Source: Saccharomyces uvarum
Taxonomy: Eukaryota > Ascomycota > Saccharomycetes > Saccharomycetales > Saccharomycetaceae
NCBI GenBank assembly: GCA_947243795.1
Contig: OX365935.1
Coordinates: 186,001-250,000, forward strand
Reading direction: 5' to 3'
Length of the DNA: 64,000 nt
The position numbers were made by a program, and so were the translations under genes. Every line of letters starts with the position of its first letter. The first letter of the stretch is position 1. The notes under the pieces were generated by a model that saw only the letters and a list, made by a program, of their open reading frames with translations, was not told the origin of the DNA and made no database searches. Below are positions 1 through 8,470 of the stretch, piece after piece.

Positions 1-633
1 GCATGGATTAATGCTAGTGTGATGAGTAGGAAAGGATACTACCAGCTTTGAATGATGTGTCACACTTTTCAGGAATTTGCGACCACGGTGTATGGGTGGC
101 ATATGCCAACCGACCCGCAGGAGGGCAATTCAAAATAAAAAAGCAAATTTTATCAGAAAGAGAAGATTTTAGTCAGGACGGGCCATGTTCAATGACTGGT
201 TTCTTAGGTTTTGAAGTCAGAATTAGGAAGAAAAGTAGCAAGACAGAAAACGGTCTTTATAATTGTTTTGAGTTTACGCCAAAGGCATAGTGATTGAGTG
301 TGAGAGTCTCTAACTCGGCGTCAGTTCAGAGTCATTTTTTTTTCTTCACCCCATAGGTAATTAGAAGATAAGGATCAAAATTCAAAAGAGCAAAAAACAG
401 CTCCATTGAAATTTGGCACGTTTATCCCACAAATAAGAAGGGAAAAAAGAAATAACATTTCACAGTGCTTTTAATTGAGAAACATTCCGGCCACTAACGA
501 TTTGGTTGAATATTAATCATTCGGAAAGAGAAGAGAAAACGCAAAAAGAAATACTCTTCCACGCTGAACACCCCCTCCCCACCAATTAATTGATAAAGAT
601 AGAGGTCTATTTGAGCTTACGCATAACAGAACC
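1..633. other. Intergenic region and WHI2 promoter
   Basis: No gene is recognised here. There is an 80-codon open frame on the + strand at 48-290, but I see no familiar domain, and its composition looks like chance. In S. cerevisiae a spacer of roughly 1 kb, with a snoRNA gene (SNR62) near its far end, separates CUE5 from WHI2. I looked for a box C/D pair: a GTGATGA occurs at 19-25, but no suitably placed CTGA box follows, so no snoRNA is called. The last 250 bases are A-rich and presumably hold the WHI2 promoter and 5' leader. Confidence 0.6.
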
Positions 634-2103
634 ATGGACGATATAATCACTCAAGTCTCCCCAGGTAATGCTGAGTCTGCTCCCATTTTACAAGAGCAGC
701 ACCAACAACAACAACAACAAAACTCGCAATATGAGGGTAATGAGGAGGATTATGGTGATTCTCTGATTCACTTGAACATCCAGGAAAATCATTATTTCAT
801 CACTAGAGACCAGTTAATGTCCCTCCCTGAATCCCTTTTACTATGTTTATTTCCCTCAGGTGTGTTTTTGGACCGTTGTGGTCAAGTCATTACCAATTTG
901 ACCAGAGACGATGAAGTTTATATTGTTAATTTCCCTCCTGATTGTTTTGAGTACATCATGGAGATCTATACAAAGGCGCACGATGATTTATACAATCATC
1001 CTGTGGAAAGGTTTTTCGATAGACCATCAAGTGGTTTTGTTTCCAATGCAAAGGGGTTTTTCGGACTAAACAATAACAGTTCAATCTCAGGCAACAATGA
1101 ACAAGACATTTTACATCAGAAGCCTGCTATTATCGTTTTAAGAGAAGATCTGGACTACTATTGCGTTCCTCAGGAACAATTTCGCTTTGATTCTACCAAC
1201 GAAGAAAATAATGAGGACTTGTTGCGACATTTTATGGCTCAAGTGAAAATGGCTGCTGGCAGTTATTTGACTTCAAAGACATCGATTTTTCAAGGTTTGT
1301 ATTCTTCGAATAGACTAAAGCAACAACAGCAACAAAATCTAATTGAGAAGGAAACAGACCCTACTTCAAAGGCAAAAGCCATTTCGAAAAGATTGGGGCC
1401 CGCCGAACAGCATCTGATGGATATGCTATGCTCATCCGGGTTCACAAAGGAAACTTGCTGGGGTAACAGAACTCAAGAAACTGGCAAAACAGTCATAAGT
1501 TCATTATCCCTTTGCCGGTTGGCCAACGAGACCACCGAAGAGTTTAGACAGAAATTTAACGGGGCAAAGGCCAAGTGGGAAGCAGAGCATAAACCCTCTC
1601 AAGACAACCCCATCACTCCAATGCACTCAAACGTGTCGGTCAACTCTTTATCTGCAAGTAAATCCAACAGTACCCTTTCCACGGCCAGAAATATCACCAG
1701 CGGAAGTTCCTTACCTTCTGCTGGACGCGATAAGAGAAAATCGAGGCTTTCGAAATTAGCCGATAATGTCCGTTCTCATTCCTCATCGAGACATAGTTCG
1801 CAAACGAGAAACAAGCCACCAGAATTGCCCAAATTGTACGATCTCGTACCCAAGCCCAATATCAACGCTAAGCTGCTACTGTTTTGGAGAAAACCAGCTC
1901 GTAAATGTTGGTGGGGTGAAGAGGATATCGAGTTGGAAGTGGAGGTTTTTGGCTCTTGGAAGGATAAAGCAAACAGAGTTATCGAACTGGTATTGCCAAC
2001 GAACGTGGACCCTGAAGCAGAACTAAATAAGATCACTGTACCTGTCCGATTACACATCCGTAGAGTATGGACTTTAGAGTTGAGTGTTATTGGCGTACAA
2101 TGA
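634..2103 (+). CDS. WHI2: Whi2, stress-response/phosphatase-activating scaffold
   Basis: This 489-residue protein is recognised as Whi2 by its N-terminus and overall length (about 486 residues in S. cerevisiae). Whi2 binds the plasma-membrane phosphatases Psr1/Psr2, promotes activation of the general stress response through Msn2, limits TORC1 when amino acids are low, and is linked to mitophagy. Residues 24-29 form a Gln tract encoded by a CAA run (703-720). Residues about 45-115 look like the BTB/POZ-type fold assigned to the family. A Ser-rich, low-complexity stretch covers about 330-400, and a conserved basic and aromatic C-terminal region follows. The gene precedes IRC23 on the same strand with a 674-bp spacer. 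Gln-tract length is likely to vary between strains. Confidence 0.97.
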   Translation: MDDIITQVSPGNAESAPILQEQHQQQQQQNSQYEGNEEDYGDSLIHLNIQENHYFITRDQLMSLPESLLLCLFPSGVFLDRCGQVITNLTRDDEVYIVNFPPDCFEYIMEIYTKAHDDLYNHPVERFFDRPSSGFVSNAKGFFGLNNNSSISGNNEQDILHQKPAIIVLREDLDYYCVPQEQFRFDSTNEENNEDLLRHFMAQVKMAAGSYLTSKTSIFQGLYSSNRLKQQQQQNLIEKETDPTSKAKAISKRLGPAEQHLMDMLCSSGFTKETCWGNRTQETGKTVISSLSLCRLANETTEEFRQKFNGAKAKWEAEHKPSQDNPITPMHSNVSVNSLSASKSNSTLSTARNITSGSSLPSAGRDKRKSRLSKLADNVRSHSSSRHSSQTRNKPPELPKLYDLVPKPNINAKLLLFWRKPARKCWWGEEDIELEVEVFGSWKDKANRVIELVLPTNVDPEAELNKITVPVRLHIRRVWTLELSVIGVQ

Positions 2104-2777
2104 GTGTACATAATAAACTAAAGAAAGACACAGAAAGAAAAGAAAGAACAAGTACACATATTACATTATGTTTCCTTCAATAATTTTGTTTCTTTTTTCT
2201 CTTTTACGAAATGATATATATCTGTACCTTTATAACTGAATTATATGAACTGTCTCAATGTAGAAAGAAAAAGGAAGAGCCCTGTTTGGGACTACTGACC
2301 TTTCTAATTATGCACCCCTTGCAAATAACGGATTTTCTATTGTTCTGATCCAGTTACCCGTCCAAAATAATACTATCGTACATGTGATTTAAAAAATATC
2401 ACTCAAAAACAGAGTTGATCCGGTATAAAACAATAGGATCTTTTTTTTTAAAAGATCAATCTTTTTAATTTTTTCAGCGTCCATTGTTTCCTCAAATTTT
2501 TTGGATATTTAGCCTAATTTTTGAAAGCTCACTAAACTATCACTTCACGCATTTGGGTATTTAGAAATAAAGCCTCCATTCAATATTGCATTAATAAGGA
2601 ACACGAAAGGAGCATCTTTAGGGAGGGTGATTTCCGTTGATGTCTGCTAGTTTGATAAAGTCCATTAAAGCCATAAAACTTTTACCATTTCAAAGCGATT
2701 GGATACAAGATCCGTTGATCAAATAGAAATCACAAAACTTCAAAAAGATAACACATTTATTTTTTGAGGAAGGGGTC
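2104..2777. other. WHI2-IRC23 spacer
   Basis: This spacer holds the WHI2 terminator region and the IRC23 promoter. I see a Reb1-type site (2354-2360) and a 28-codon ORF at 2640-2726 that ends 51 bp before the IRC23 start and could act as an upstream ORF. Nothing else is recognised. Confidence 0.5.
2354..2360 (-). promoter_or_regulatory. Reb1-type site
   Basis: TTACCCG, the complement of the Reb1 core CGGGTAA, lies about 420 bp upstream of IRC23 and 250 bp past the WHI2 stop. Reb1 sites clear nucleosomes and can also terminate transcription. Either role is possible here. Confidence 0.4.
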
Positions 2778-3251
2778 ATGATAGAGGCCGTAAAAATCGT
2801 TCTGCTGCTTGTTATACAGTCCCTTCAGTATATTTGTCGTGCATGCATAGGATTTATATTGATACCATTTTTGGGCCTGTACATGTTTGATTTCTTCTTA
2901 TACCTTTACCGGACAACGCTATATCTATCACAAATGTTCAACTACAAAAGAAAATTGGGGCGCTTTAAAAGAAATAGTAGGCCGAATAGTACAAGAGTGC
3001 AAACGAAATACAACAACTGGGAATGCAGAGAGATTCTAGTCGGTCAAATAAGGGATCTGAGGACATTTTTGTTGTCCGTAATTCACAGCAATGCAAAGAG
3101 ATTTTTCTCCGCAAGATTTCAAACGAAATCGACCATCAGTTCCAGCTTTGACACAAATGATGCTGAAACAACATCAGACACATCCGGTTTCGCGAATCTA
3201 CATTTAGCAAGGTCATCTGAAGAAGCATATTACATCGCAGGATCGATATAA
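2778..3251 (+). CDS. IRC23: Irc23, small ER/membrane protein of unknown function
   Basis: This 157-residue ORF matches Irc23 (YOR044W) in length and in position between WHI2 and TOM6. In S. cerevisiae the protein localises to the ER, and deletion raises the number of Rad52 foci; its molecular role is unknown. The N-terminal 50 residues are strongly hydrophobic and can form one long or two short membrane segments (about 5-25 and 26-46). The rest is basic and Ser/Thr-rich and probably cytosolic. Cys residues at about 19 and 23 lie in the first hydrophobic segment. The identification rests on synteny and length more than on motifs. Confidence 0.85.
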   Translation: MIEAVKIVLLLVIQSLQYICRACIGFILIPFLGLYMFDFFLYLYRTTLYLSQMFNYKRKLGRFKRNSRPNSTRVQTKYNNWECREILVGQIRDLRTFLLSVIHSNAKRFFSARFQTKSTISSSFDTNDAETTSDTSGFANLHLARSSEEAYYIAGSI

Positions 3252-3592
3252 TACGATAAAATTAGAAAAGACGCCATCGTTAGTGAGGCTGCAAGGAAAA
3301 GGAGTTTTCATCAATAGATACAAATATGCGGAACATCCGTACGATACATATAGACCGCAAGGGAAGCGTATACAGCGTATCTCAGTATATATATATATAA
3401 ATATAAATATAGCAAATAATATGTGACCGTTTGCTATATTTGTCATTTTGTACGCAGAATAATTTCCACAGATCATGCTGGAGTGAGGGATAAAAGTAAG
3501 CCAAACACATTTAACCCAGTGAGTGGTACGCCATATATCCTATATCAATAGAAAAAAGAGAACGAAACCAATCAAAAATAGAAGAAGCTAAA
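3252..3592. other. IRC23-TOM6 spacer with TA repeat
   Basis: AT-rich spacer holding the IRC23 3' end and the TOM6 promoter. An alternating TA microsatellite occupies about 3385-3399 and may double as a TATA element for TOM6. No further feature is seen. Confidence 0.5.
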
Positions 3593-3778
3593 ATGAACGG
3601 TATGTTTGCTATGCCAGGTGCAGGTGCCGGTCCAGCCGCCCCACAACAACCAAAATCAAGATTCCAGGCTTTCAAGGAATCTCCATTATATACAATTGCA
3701 CTAAACGGCACCTTCTTCATTGCTGGAGTGGCATTCATCCAATCTCCACTTATGGACATGTTGGCTCCACAATTATAA
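3593..3778 (+). CDS. TOM6: Tom6, small subunit of the mitochondrial outer-membrane translocase
   Basis: This ORF encodes 61 residues, the same length as S. cerevisiae Tom6. Tom6 is a tail-anchored subunit that stabilises the TOM complex by supporting association of Tom22 with the Tom40 pore. The N-terminus is rich in Gly, Ala and Pro and carries the 'AGAGPAAPQQPKSRFQAFK' type segment. A single membrane helix spans about residues 32-50 and is followed by a short intermembrane-space tail. The start follows an A-rich leader. The gene converges on DBP5 across a 468-bp spacer. Confidence 0.96.
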   Translation: MNGMFAMPGAGAGPAAPQQPKSRFQAFKESPLYTIALNGTFFIAGVAFIQSPLMDMLAPQL

Positions 3779-4246
3779 GTACTCTATTCCTCGTATAATT
3801 GAGTTTTCTCACTCACCTGTATATATATATATTGGTACTGGGTTCTAAAAGAATTCATCGAGTATGTTTATTTTTTAACCTCAAAATATTTAAAGTTAGA
3901 GAGTTATATAATAATAGAAAAATCCAATATGCTTTATATTTTTTGCTTATAAATAGAAACCTTTACTAAACGTTATTACCGTCATGTGAGTATGTTACTT
4001 ATTATTCTCTTGACAATATAGAGTATTCTGAGAGAGACAATGGATTTGGTGACCGCAGAAAAAGGCATGTAAATTGTATAGTCTTTGTAACAGAATATAG
4101 TACTGCTGAAAGCAAGCGTTATTAACAATACACTTGTTCACTGGTGCTGTTTCGATGAGAAATTATGAGAAATGATGAAAGTTTTACCAACTATTTCAGA
4201 ATGAAATAAAGCTTTTTACACAATTTGTTTATTATATATTAAGGTT
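3779..4246. other. TOM6/DBP5 convergent spacer
   Basis: AT-rich 3'-to-3' spacer with another short TA repeat (about 3821-3832). It should contain the polyadenylation signals of both genes. No coding or RNA gene is recognised. Confidence 0.5.
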
Positions 4247-5695
4247 CTAGTCCTTCAATACTTTCTTAACTATCTTTTCGACTTCATCCCAATCATCTGT
4301 TGGAACACGAGTCATTTCTATATCACCAAAGTATTTTTGAATCGAAGATAAAATGTTGAAAGAGTTTTTGTCATGTACGAAGGAAATGGCAACACCCTTT
4401 CTACCAAATCTACCAGTTCTACCAATTCTATGAATATAAGTGGCCGGATCTGCTTGTCCGTTAGCAAGTGTTGGAAGATCATAATTGACAACCATTGAGA
4501 CAGTAGGGATATCAATACCACGAGCAAGAACATTGGTGGTGATTAAAACCTTGGATCTACCCTCTCTGAAATCATCAATTAATCTATCTCTTTCTTGAGT
4601 TTGCAAGTCACCATGCAAGATAGAAACTTCATGACCTTCATTTTTTAGTTTACCATATAGGACATTTGCCGTTTTCTTCGTAGCAACAAAAATAATAGAA
4701 GACCCGATGGTCATTAGGCCATAAAGCTCAGTCAAAACTTCGAATTTATCGGCTTCGTTTTTACAATCCATATACAGTTGTTTAATAGCGTCAACGTTGA
4801 CTTCATTTGTTTGTAATTCTAGTGTATTTGCATTAGGAACAATCTTCTTCGCATATTGTCTAACCGCATCAGCGAAAGTAGCACTAAATAGAACTAATTG
4901 GGTGTCCTTGGGTAAAAACCTCTTGACACGAATACATTGGTCACCGAGACCTTGTTGATCTAACATATTATCAGCTTCATCCAAAACAAATATCTTGATC
5001 TTTTGTAATTGCATCAATTTTCTACGCATTAGGTCAAGAACTGTACCTGGAGTACCAACAATTACTTGAGCATTAATTTGTTTGTTTTTCTCAAAGGAGT
5101 CTGGGACAATCAATTGAGTGGTTATTTTCGTAAATTTACCCATTTCTTGAATAACTTCTAAAGTTTGTCTAGCAAGTTCTCTGGAGGGGGCCAAACATAT
5201 TGCCTGTGGGGATGCATCTTCCGGGTTTACTCTTGTCAGCATTGTTAAAGAAAAAGCGGCAGTCTTACCGGTACCTGACTGAGATTGTGCAATCATATTT
5301 CTAGCTGGGTTATGTAATAGTAATGGTAAGGCTCTTTCTTGAATCTTGGACGGTTTCTGAAATTTCATGGCATATATTCCCTTTAGTAACTCTGGCGCTA
5401 ATCCCAATTCATCAAAGGATTTGGCGCTGTAAAGTGGTGAATCTGGATCCGCTTGGATATCGGCAAGTTTGACTTTAACTTCGTACGACGAGCTGATCAA
5501 GTTACTGTCCTTTTCAATTTCCTTTTTCTCATCAATTTTGGGAGCTGCTTTTTCTTCAGCCTTGGCTGGAGCGACAGTCTTTTCTAGCTTGGTCTCAGCG
5601 GTCTCCTTCGTTGAAGTTGCATTGGAGTCCTTTTTGTCGCTATCAATCTTCAAAGAAGCTAGTAAATCAGCTGGGTCCTTCTTTGTATCACTCAT
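4247..5695 (-). CDS. DBP5: Dbp5, DEAD-box ATPase for mRNA export
   Basis: The protein has 482 residues, identical in length to S. cerevisiae Dbp5/Rat8. It acts at the cytoplasmic face of the nuclear pore, where Gle1-IP6 and Nup159 regulate it; it strips export factors such as Mex67 from mRNA and also acts in translation termination. Visible motifs in order: Lys/Glu/Ala-rich N-terminal extension (1-70), Q-motif region (about 92-123), P-loop SQSGTGKT (138-145), PSRELA (170-175), DEAD (239-242), SAT (271-273), and a C-terminal RecA domain with the HRIGRTGR motif. Nothing is missing. A Reb1 site lies 151 bp upstream of the start. Confidence 0.98.
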   Translation of the reverse strand: MSDTKKDPADLLASLKIDSDKKDSNATSTKETAETKLEKTVAPAKAEEKAAPKIDEKKEIEKDSNLISSSYEVKVKLADIQADPDSPLYSAKSFDELGLAPELLKGIYAMKFQKPSKIQERALPLLLHNPARNMIAQSQSGTGKTAAFSLTMLTRVNPEDASPQAICLAPSRELARQTLEVIQEMGKFTKITTQLIVPDSFEKNKQINAQVIVGTPGTVLDLMRRKLMQLQKIKIFVLDEADNMLDQQGLGDQCIRVKRFLPKDTQLVLFSATFADAVRQYAKKIVPNANTLELQTNEVNVDAIKQLYMDCKNEADKFEVLTELYGLMTIGSSIIFVATKKTANVLYGKLKNEGHEVSILHGDLQTQERDRLIDDFREGRSKVLITTNVLARGIDIPTVSMVVNYDLPTLANGQADPATYIHRIGRTGRFGRKGVAISFVHDKNSFNILSSIQKYFGDIEMTRVPTDDWDEVEKIVKKVLKD

Positions 5696-6190
5696 CGCAA
5701 TTGTATTCTGATATATTATCTTTTCAGGTATGTGGATTGTTGATAGAATGTGTGAAGAGGATGACGATCATGATGACGGCGTTCACTTGATCCTTAAAAG
5801 TAATGCAAATTTTGCATCGCTTCGCTTCATTGAAAAACTGTAATACGGGTAACACTCTTTTAATTGAAAAATTAGTAAAGTAAGAATCATGGAGCTCATT
5901 TCCAAATGGCTTAAGGAGTTGAGATAACAGAATACACTTTAGGTATTTTTCGTTAACTGAAGTGCTTATTTGATAGTGTTTTTAATATTGAAATGCATAT
6001 ACATTTTCTACTTTGCATGATTTCATAGCGTAGCACTAAAGCACTAGGCTGAATTATATTAAATTATTAAAGTATTACTTAAATTTGAAGGTTCGTTAAA
6101 TCTATAATTGTATGTGTATCAAACACATTTTGGAGCTCGTATTTAATTGGCTGATTGGCCGACTGAATTTTATGACATTATCGCAATTCC
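5696..6190. other. DBP5 promoter and STD1 3' region
   Basis: Both genes read on the - strand. The part nearest DBP5 (5696-5860) holds its promoter with a Reb1 site. The rest is AT-rich 3' flank of STD1 with no recognisable gene. Confidence 0.5.
5846..5852 (+). promoter_or_regulatory. Reb1 site of DBP5
   Basis: CGGGTAA matches the Reb1 core exactly and lies 151 bp upstream of the DBP5 start, the usual distance for a Reb1-bound nucleosome-free promoter. Confidence 0.55.
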
Positions 6191-7519
6191 CTAGGACATT
6201 CCGTCGGGCGTCCAATCCAAGCCCAGTCTTTGATAGACTTGTGTTTGGCATTGTAACCAAATACCTGCCCTCTCCTCTTTAGTCAATGATACCTTATTAA
6301 CGACATTTTTCTGTGTACCAGCACCTAATGTCTTGGTATCGCTTTTATAGTTTTTCAATTGCAAGTTTTTCATCAAGGCCTTTTTCAAAAGACTACCTGA
6401 GGAAATATGTTCATGAGTATGGAAATCAGGGGGGATCAGGCTTGGAGGTGGCATATCAGGCCTTTTCAAATTGGAATTTAGCTGTTTCCATTTCTTGTAT
6501 TCAGAGCGTTTCTGTTTAAAATCGTATCTGCATTGCGCTTCGACAGCAACATTCAGTAAGTAGTTCTCAATTATGTTTCTCCATTCGGGCTTAGACAAGC
6601 GCATGATGGTCTCGTTGTATCCGATGATTTCTTCGTGTCTTTTTCTTGCTGATGCTACTGTATACTTTGCACTCGTTAACTTGAAATCACGGTCCAAGTT
6701 CGCTTCTATATATAAGTCCGAGTTAATCAACGTCGCTATTATAAACTCATCGCTGGAACATAGAGGAAGCAACTGTAACCTGAACTGTGGCAAGTTTATT
6801 CCGGATGTTATTACACTCGGTAGTCTAGATCCCCATTCTGGCCTTAATCGCTCCACTATTAACAAAGATCGTATATCATTTAGATCCCAATCGAGCAACT
6901 CACGTTTCGTAAATTTGGGACGTCCGTTGTAAAGTATATTTGCAGGATCAGACATAAGCACCTCGGGAGTATACATGTCATAAAAAGTTTTGGGTAGCGC
7001 ATCCTCAAGCGTTATTTCCGTCACGAACTTCGGCGTCTTTAAATCAATTAACGAACTATCTGTGGTGACGTGTGTGAGAACAGTAGATGGGTGTGAAAAT
7101 ATACTGGATTCGTATGAAGATGCCTGATCTGAAACAAAACTTTGGCTGTCTGGTGACGTTGCCTGTTGAATATTTCCATTGTCGAGAAAGACACTGTTTA
7201 CACTAACGGGCTTATTTCCTCCGGTCGGCAATAATCTTTTCCTAATTTCTATTCTTGCTCTGTCTGCATACTCTGGAGGTGTACTAACAAAATTATTTCT
7301 ACTTTTGCCTGGACTGGCATTCAAACTATAGTGATTCGGCGTATTTGCTTCTTGATCATTATATGAAGGATTGTTGTTCGGTACAAAAGAGACGCTTTTA
7401 TCTACATCTGCACTATTAGTATTTGGCTGAACATTCTTTGAATTGCTACCACGTCTTTTTGATTTCCTCTTTCCCAATACTTGATTCCTCGCTGTTGCTG
7501 GAGGCGGTGAAACAAACAT
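6191..7519 (-). CDS. STD1: Std1, glucose-sensing co-regulator with Rgt1
   Basis: The 442-residue protein matches Std1 (444 in S. cerevisiae), whose duplicate is Mth1. Std1 binds the cytoplasmic tails of the glucose sensors Snf3/Rgt2 and works with the repressor Rgt1 to control hexose transporter (HXT) genes; when glucose is present it is phosphorylated by Yck1/2 and degraded. It also activates Snf1 kinase. The N-terminal 170 residues are Ser/Asn-rich with a basic patch near residues 17-24 (KRKSKRRG). The conserved part begins near 165 and runs to the C-terminus. No catalytic motif is expected. The 951-bp upstream region contains short Rgt1-like motifs, consistent with the known glucose induction of STD1. 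Confidence 0.95.
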   Translation of the reverse strand: MFVSPPPATARNQVLGKRKSKRRGSNSKNVQPNTNSADVDKSVSFVPNNNPSYNDQEANTPNHYSLNASPGKSRNNFVSTPPEYADRARIEIRKRLLPTGGNKPVSVNSVFLDNGNIQQATSPDSQSFVSDQASSYESSIFSHPSTVLTHVTTDSSLIDLKTPKFVTEITLEDALPKTFYDMYTPEVLMSDPANILYNGRPKFTKRELLDWDLNDIRSLLIVERLRPEWGSRLPSVITSGINLPQFRLQLLPLCSSDEFIIATLINSDLYIEANLDRDFKLTSAKYTVASARKRHEEIIGYNETIMRLSKPEWRNIIENYLLNVAVEAQCRYDFKQKRSEYKKWKQLNSNLKRPDMPPPSLIPPDFHTHEHISSGSLLKKALMKNLQLKNYKSDTKTLGAGTQKNVVNKVSLTKEERAGIWLQCQTQVYQRLGLDWTPDGMS

Positions 7520-8470
7520 TTTATTTTCTGTCTGTTTTAATTATGCAAATCCTCCCACAATAGGTTATAGCGACTGTAATATGAAATCAATGACGGCTCT
7601 TGATGTATCGAATTGGTCTTGTACAGTACAATACCTCTTAAAGTATTATTTCGTCGTATGTTCGCTTTAAATGAACCCTCTTTGGTAGGCTTGAAAGAAA
7701 TATTTCCAAACTATAGCACCTGTCCTTTTATCAACTCCCAGAATTTTTCCGTCATGGAACAAACAGTTGCTTTCACTGGAAGATTTTCCGTATTTTCGAG
7801 GGCAGGAAAAAAAGCGAAGAAAAAGCCGCGTACAAATATTTCCTGCTTAAGTCAGTCGGAAATACTAAACTTTAATCTGGTTTTTCCACCCCCACCCCGT
7901 TACCCGATCGTTGACCGTAGGTTTTTTTCAATAAAAGCTCTCATATTGCCCAAGGAGAAAGTGTGAAATGCCCTTCCACTACTTGTCCAAGAATGGGGTT
8001 GTCGCCCTTTCGAAGTTCCCACTCGGCACTATTCATCCCTTAATGGTTGCTTTCCAGAACTTGAGCATTCAGTTTACGGTCAGGGAAGTCGGAAAAAAAT
8101 AGCAGTGCTGAATTGAACGCAATTATAGTTAGGCTGCTCTCCTCCTCTCTTTCAAAAAATCAAAAAAATCAGTCTATTTTCCCCTAAATCTTTGAAATAA
8201 AATTTACAGATACATAAACGAAAAAAAAGGCCTGGCGGTTTGGCTGCAAAGGTTTTCGATATTTTTGAAAGAGAAAAGCATATCACCTTGGTATTGTCTT
8301 AATTCTACATAAGCTGATCGTTAAATTGTAAAATACTACCGCTTGCATTTTGAAAGTGCAAATATGAATATCTTGGGGGACCATTATAGTACTATAAACA
8401 TGTTATGATATATAAGAAAACTACATTCACCATGGAAAGTGCGGGCCTATAATAAAAAGTGACATGTTTG
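7520..8470. other. STD1 promoter and RAT1 3' region
   Basis: This is a long spacer. Near STD1 it holds a Reb1 site and several TNNTCCG/CGGANNA motifs of the Rgt1 type (7745-7751, 7784-7790, 8090-8096), plus a C-rich stretch at about 7886-7899. An open frame of 117 codons on the + strand (7613-7966) has no recognisable domain and is treated as chance. Confidence 0.45.
7900..7906 (-). promoter_or_regulatory. Reb1 site in the STD1 promoter
   Basis: TTACCCG lies about 380 bp upstream of the STD1 start, directly after a C-rich run. It fits a general regulatory factor site at the edge of a nucleosome-free region. Confidence 0.45.

Noticed and set aside
19-60. Box C/D snoRNA at the window start
   Set aside because: A C-box-like GTGATGA is present, but there is no D box at a suitable distance and no closing stem.
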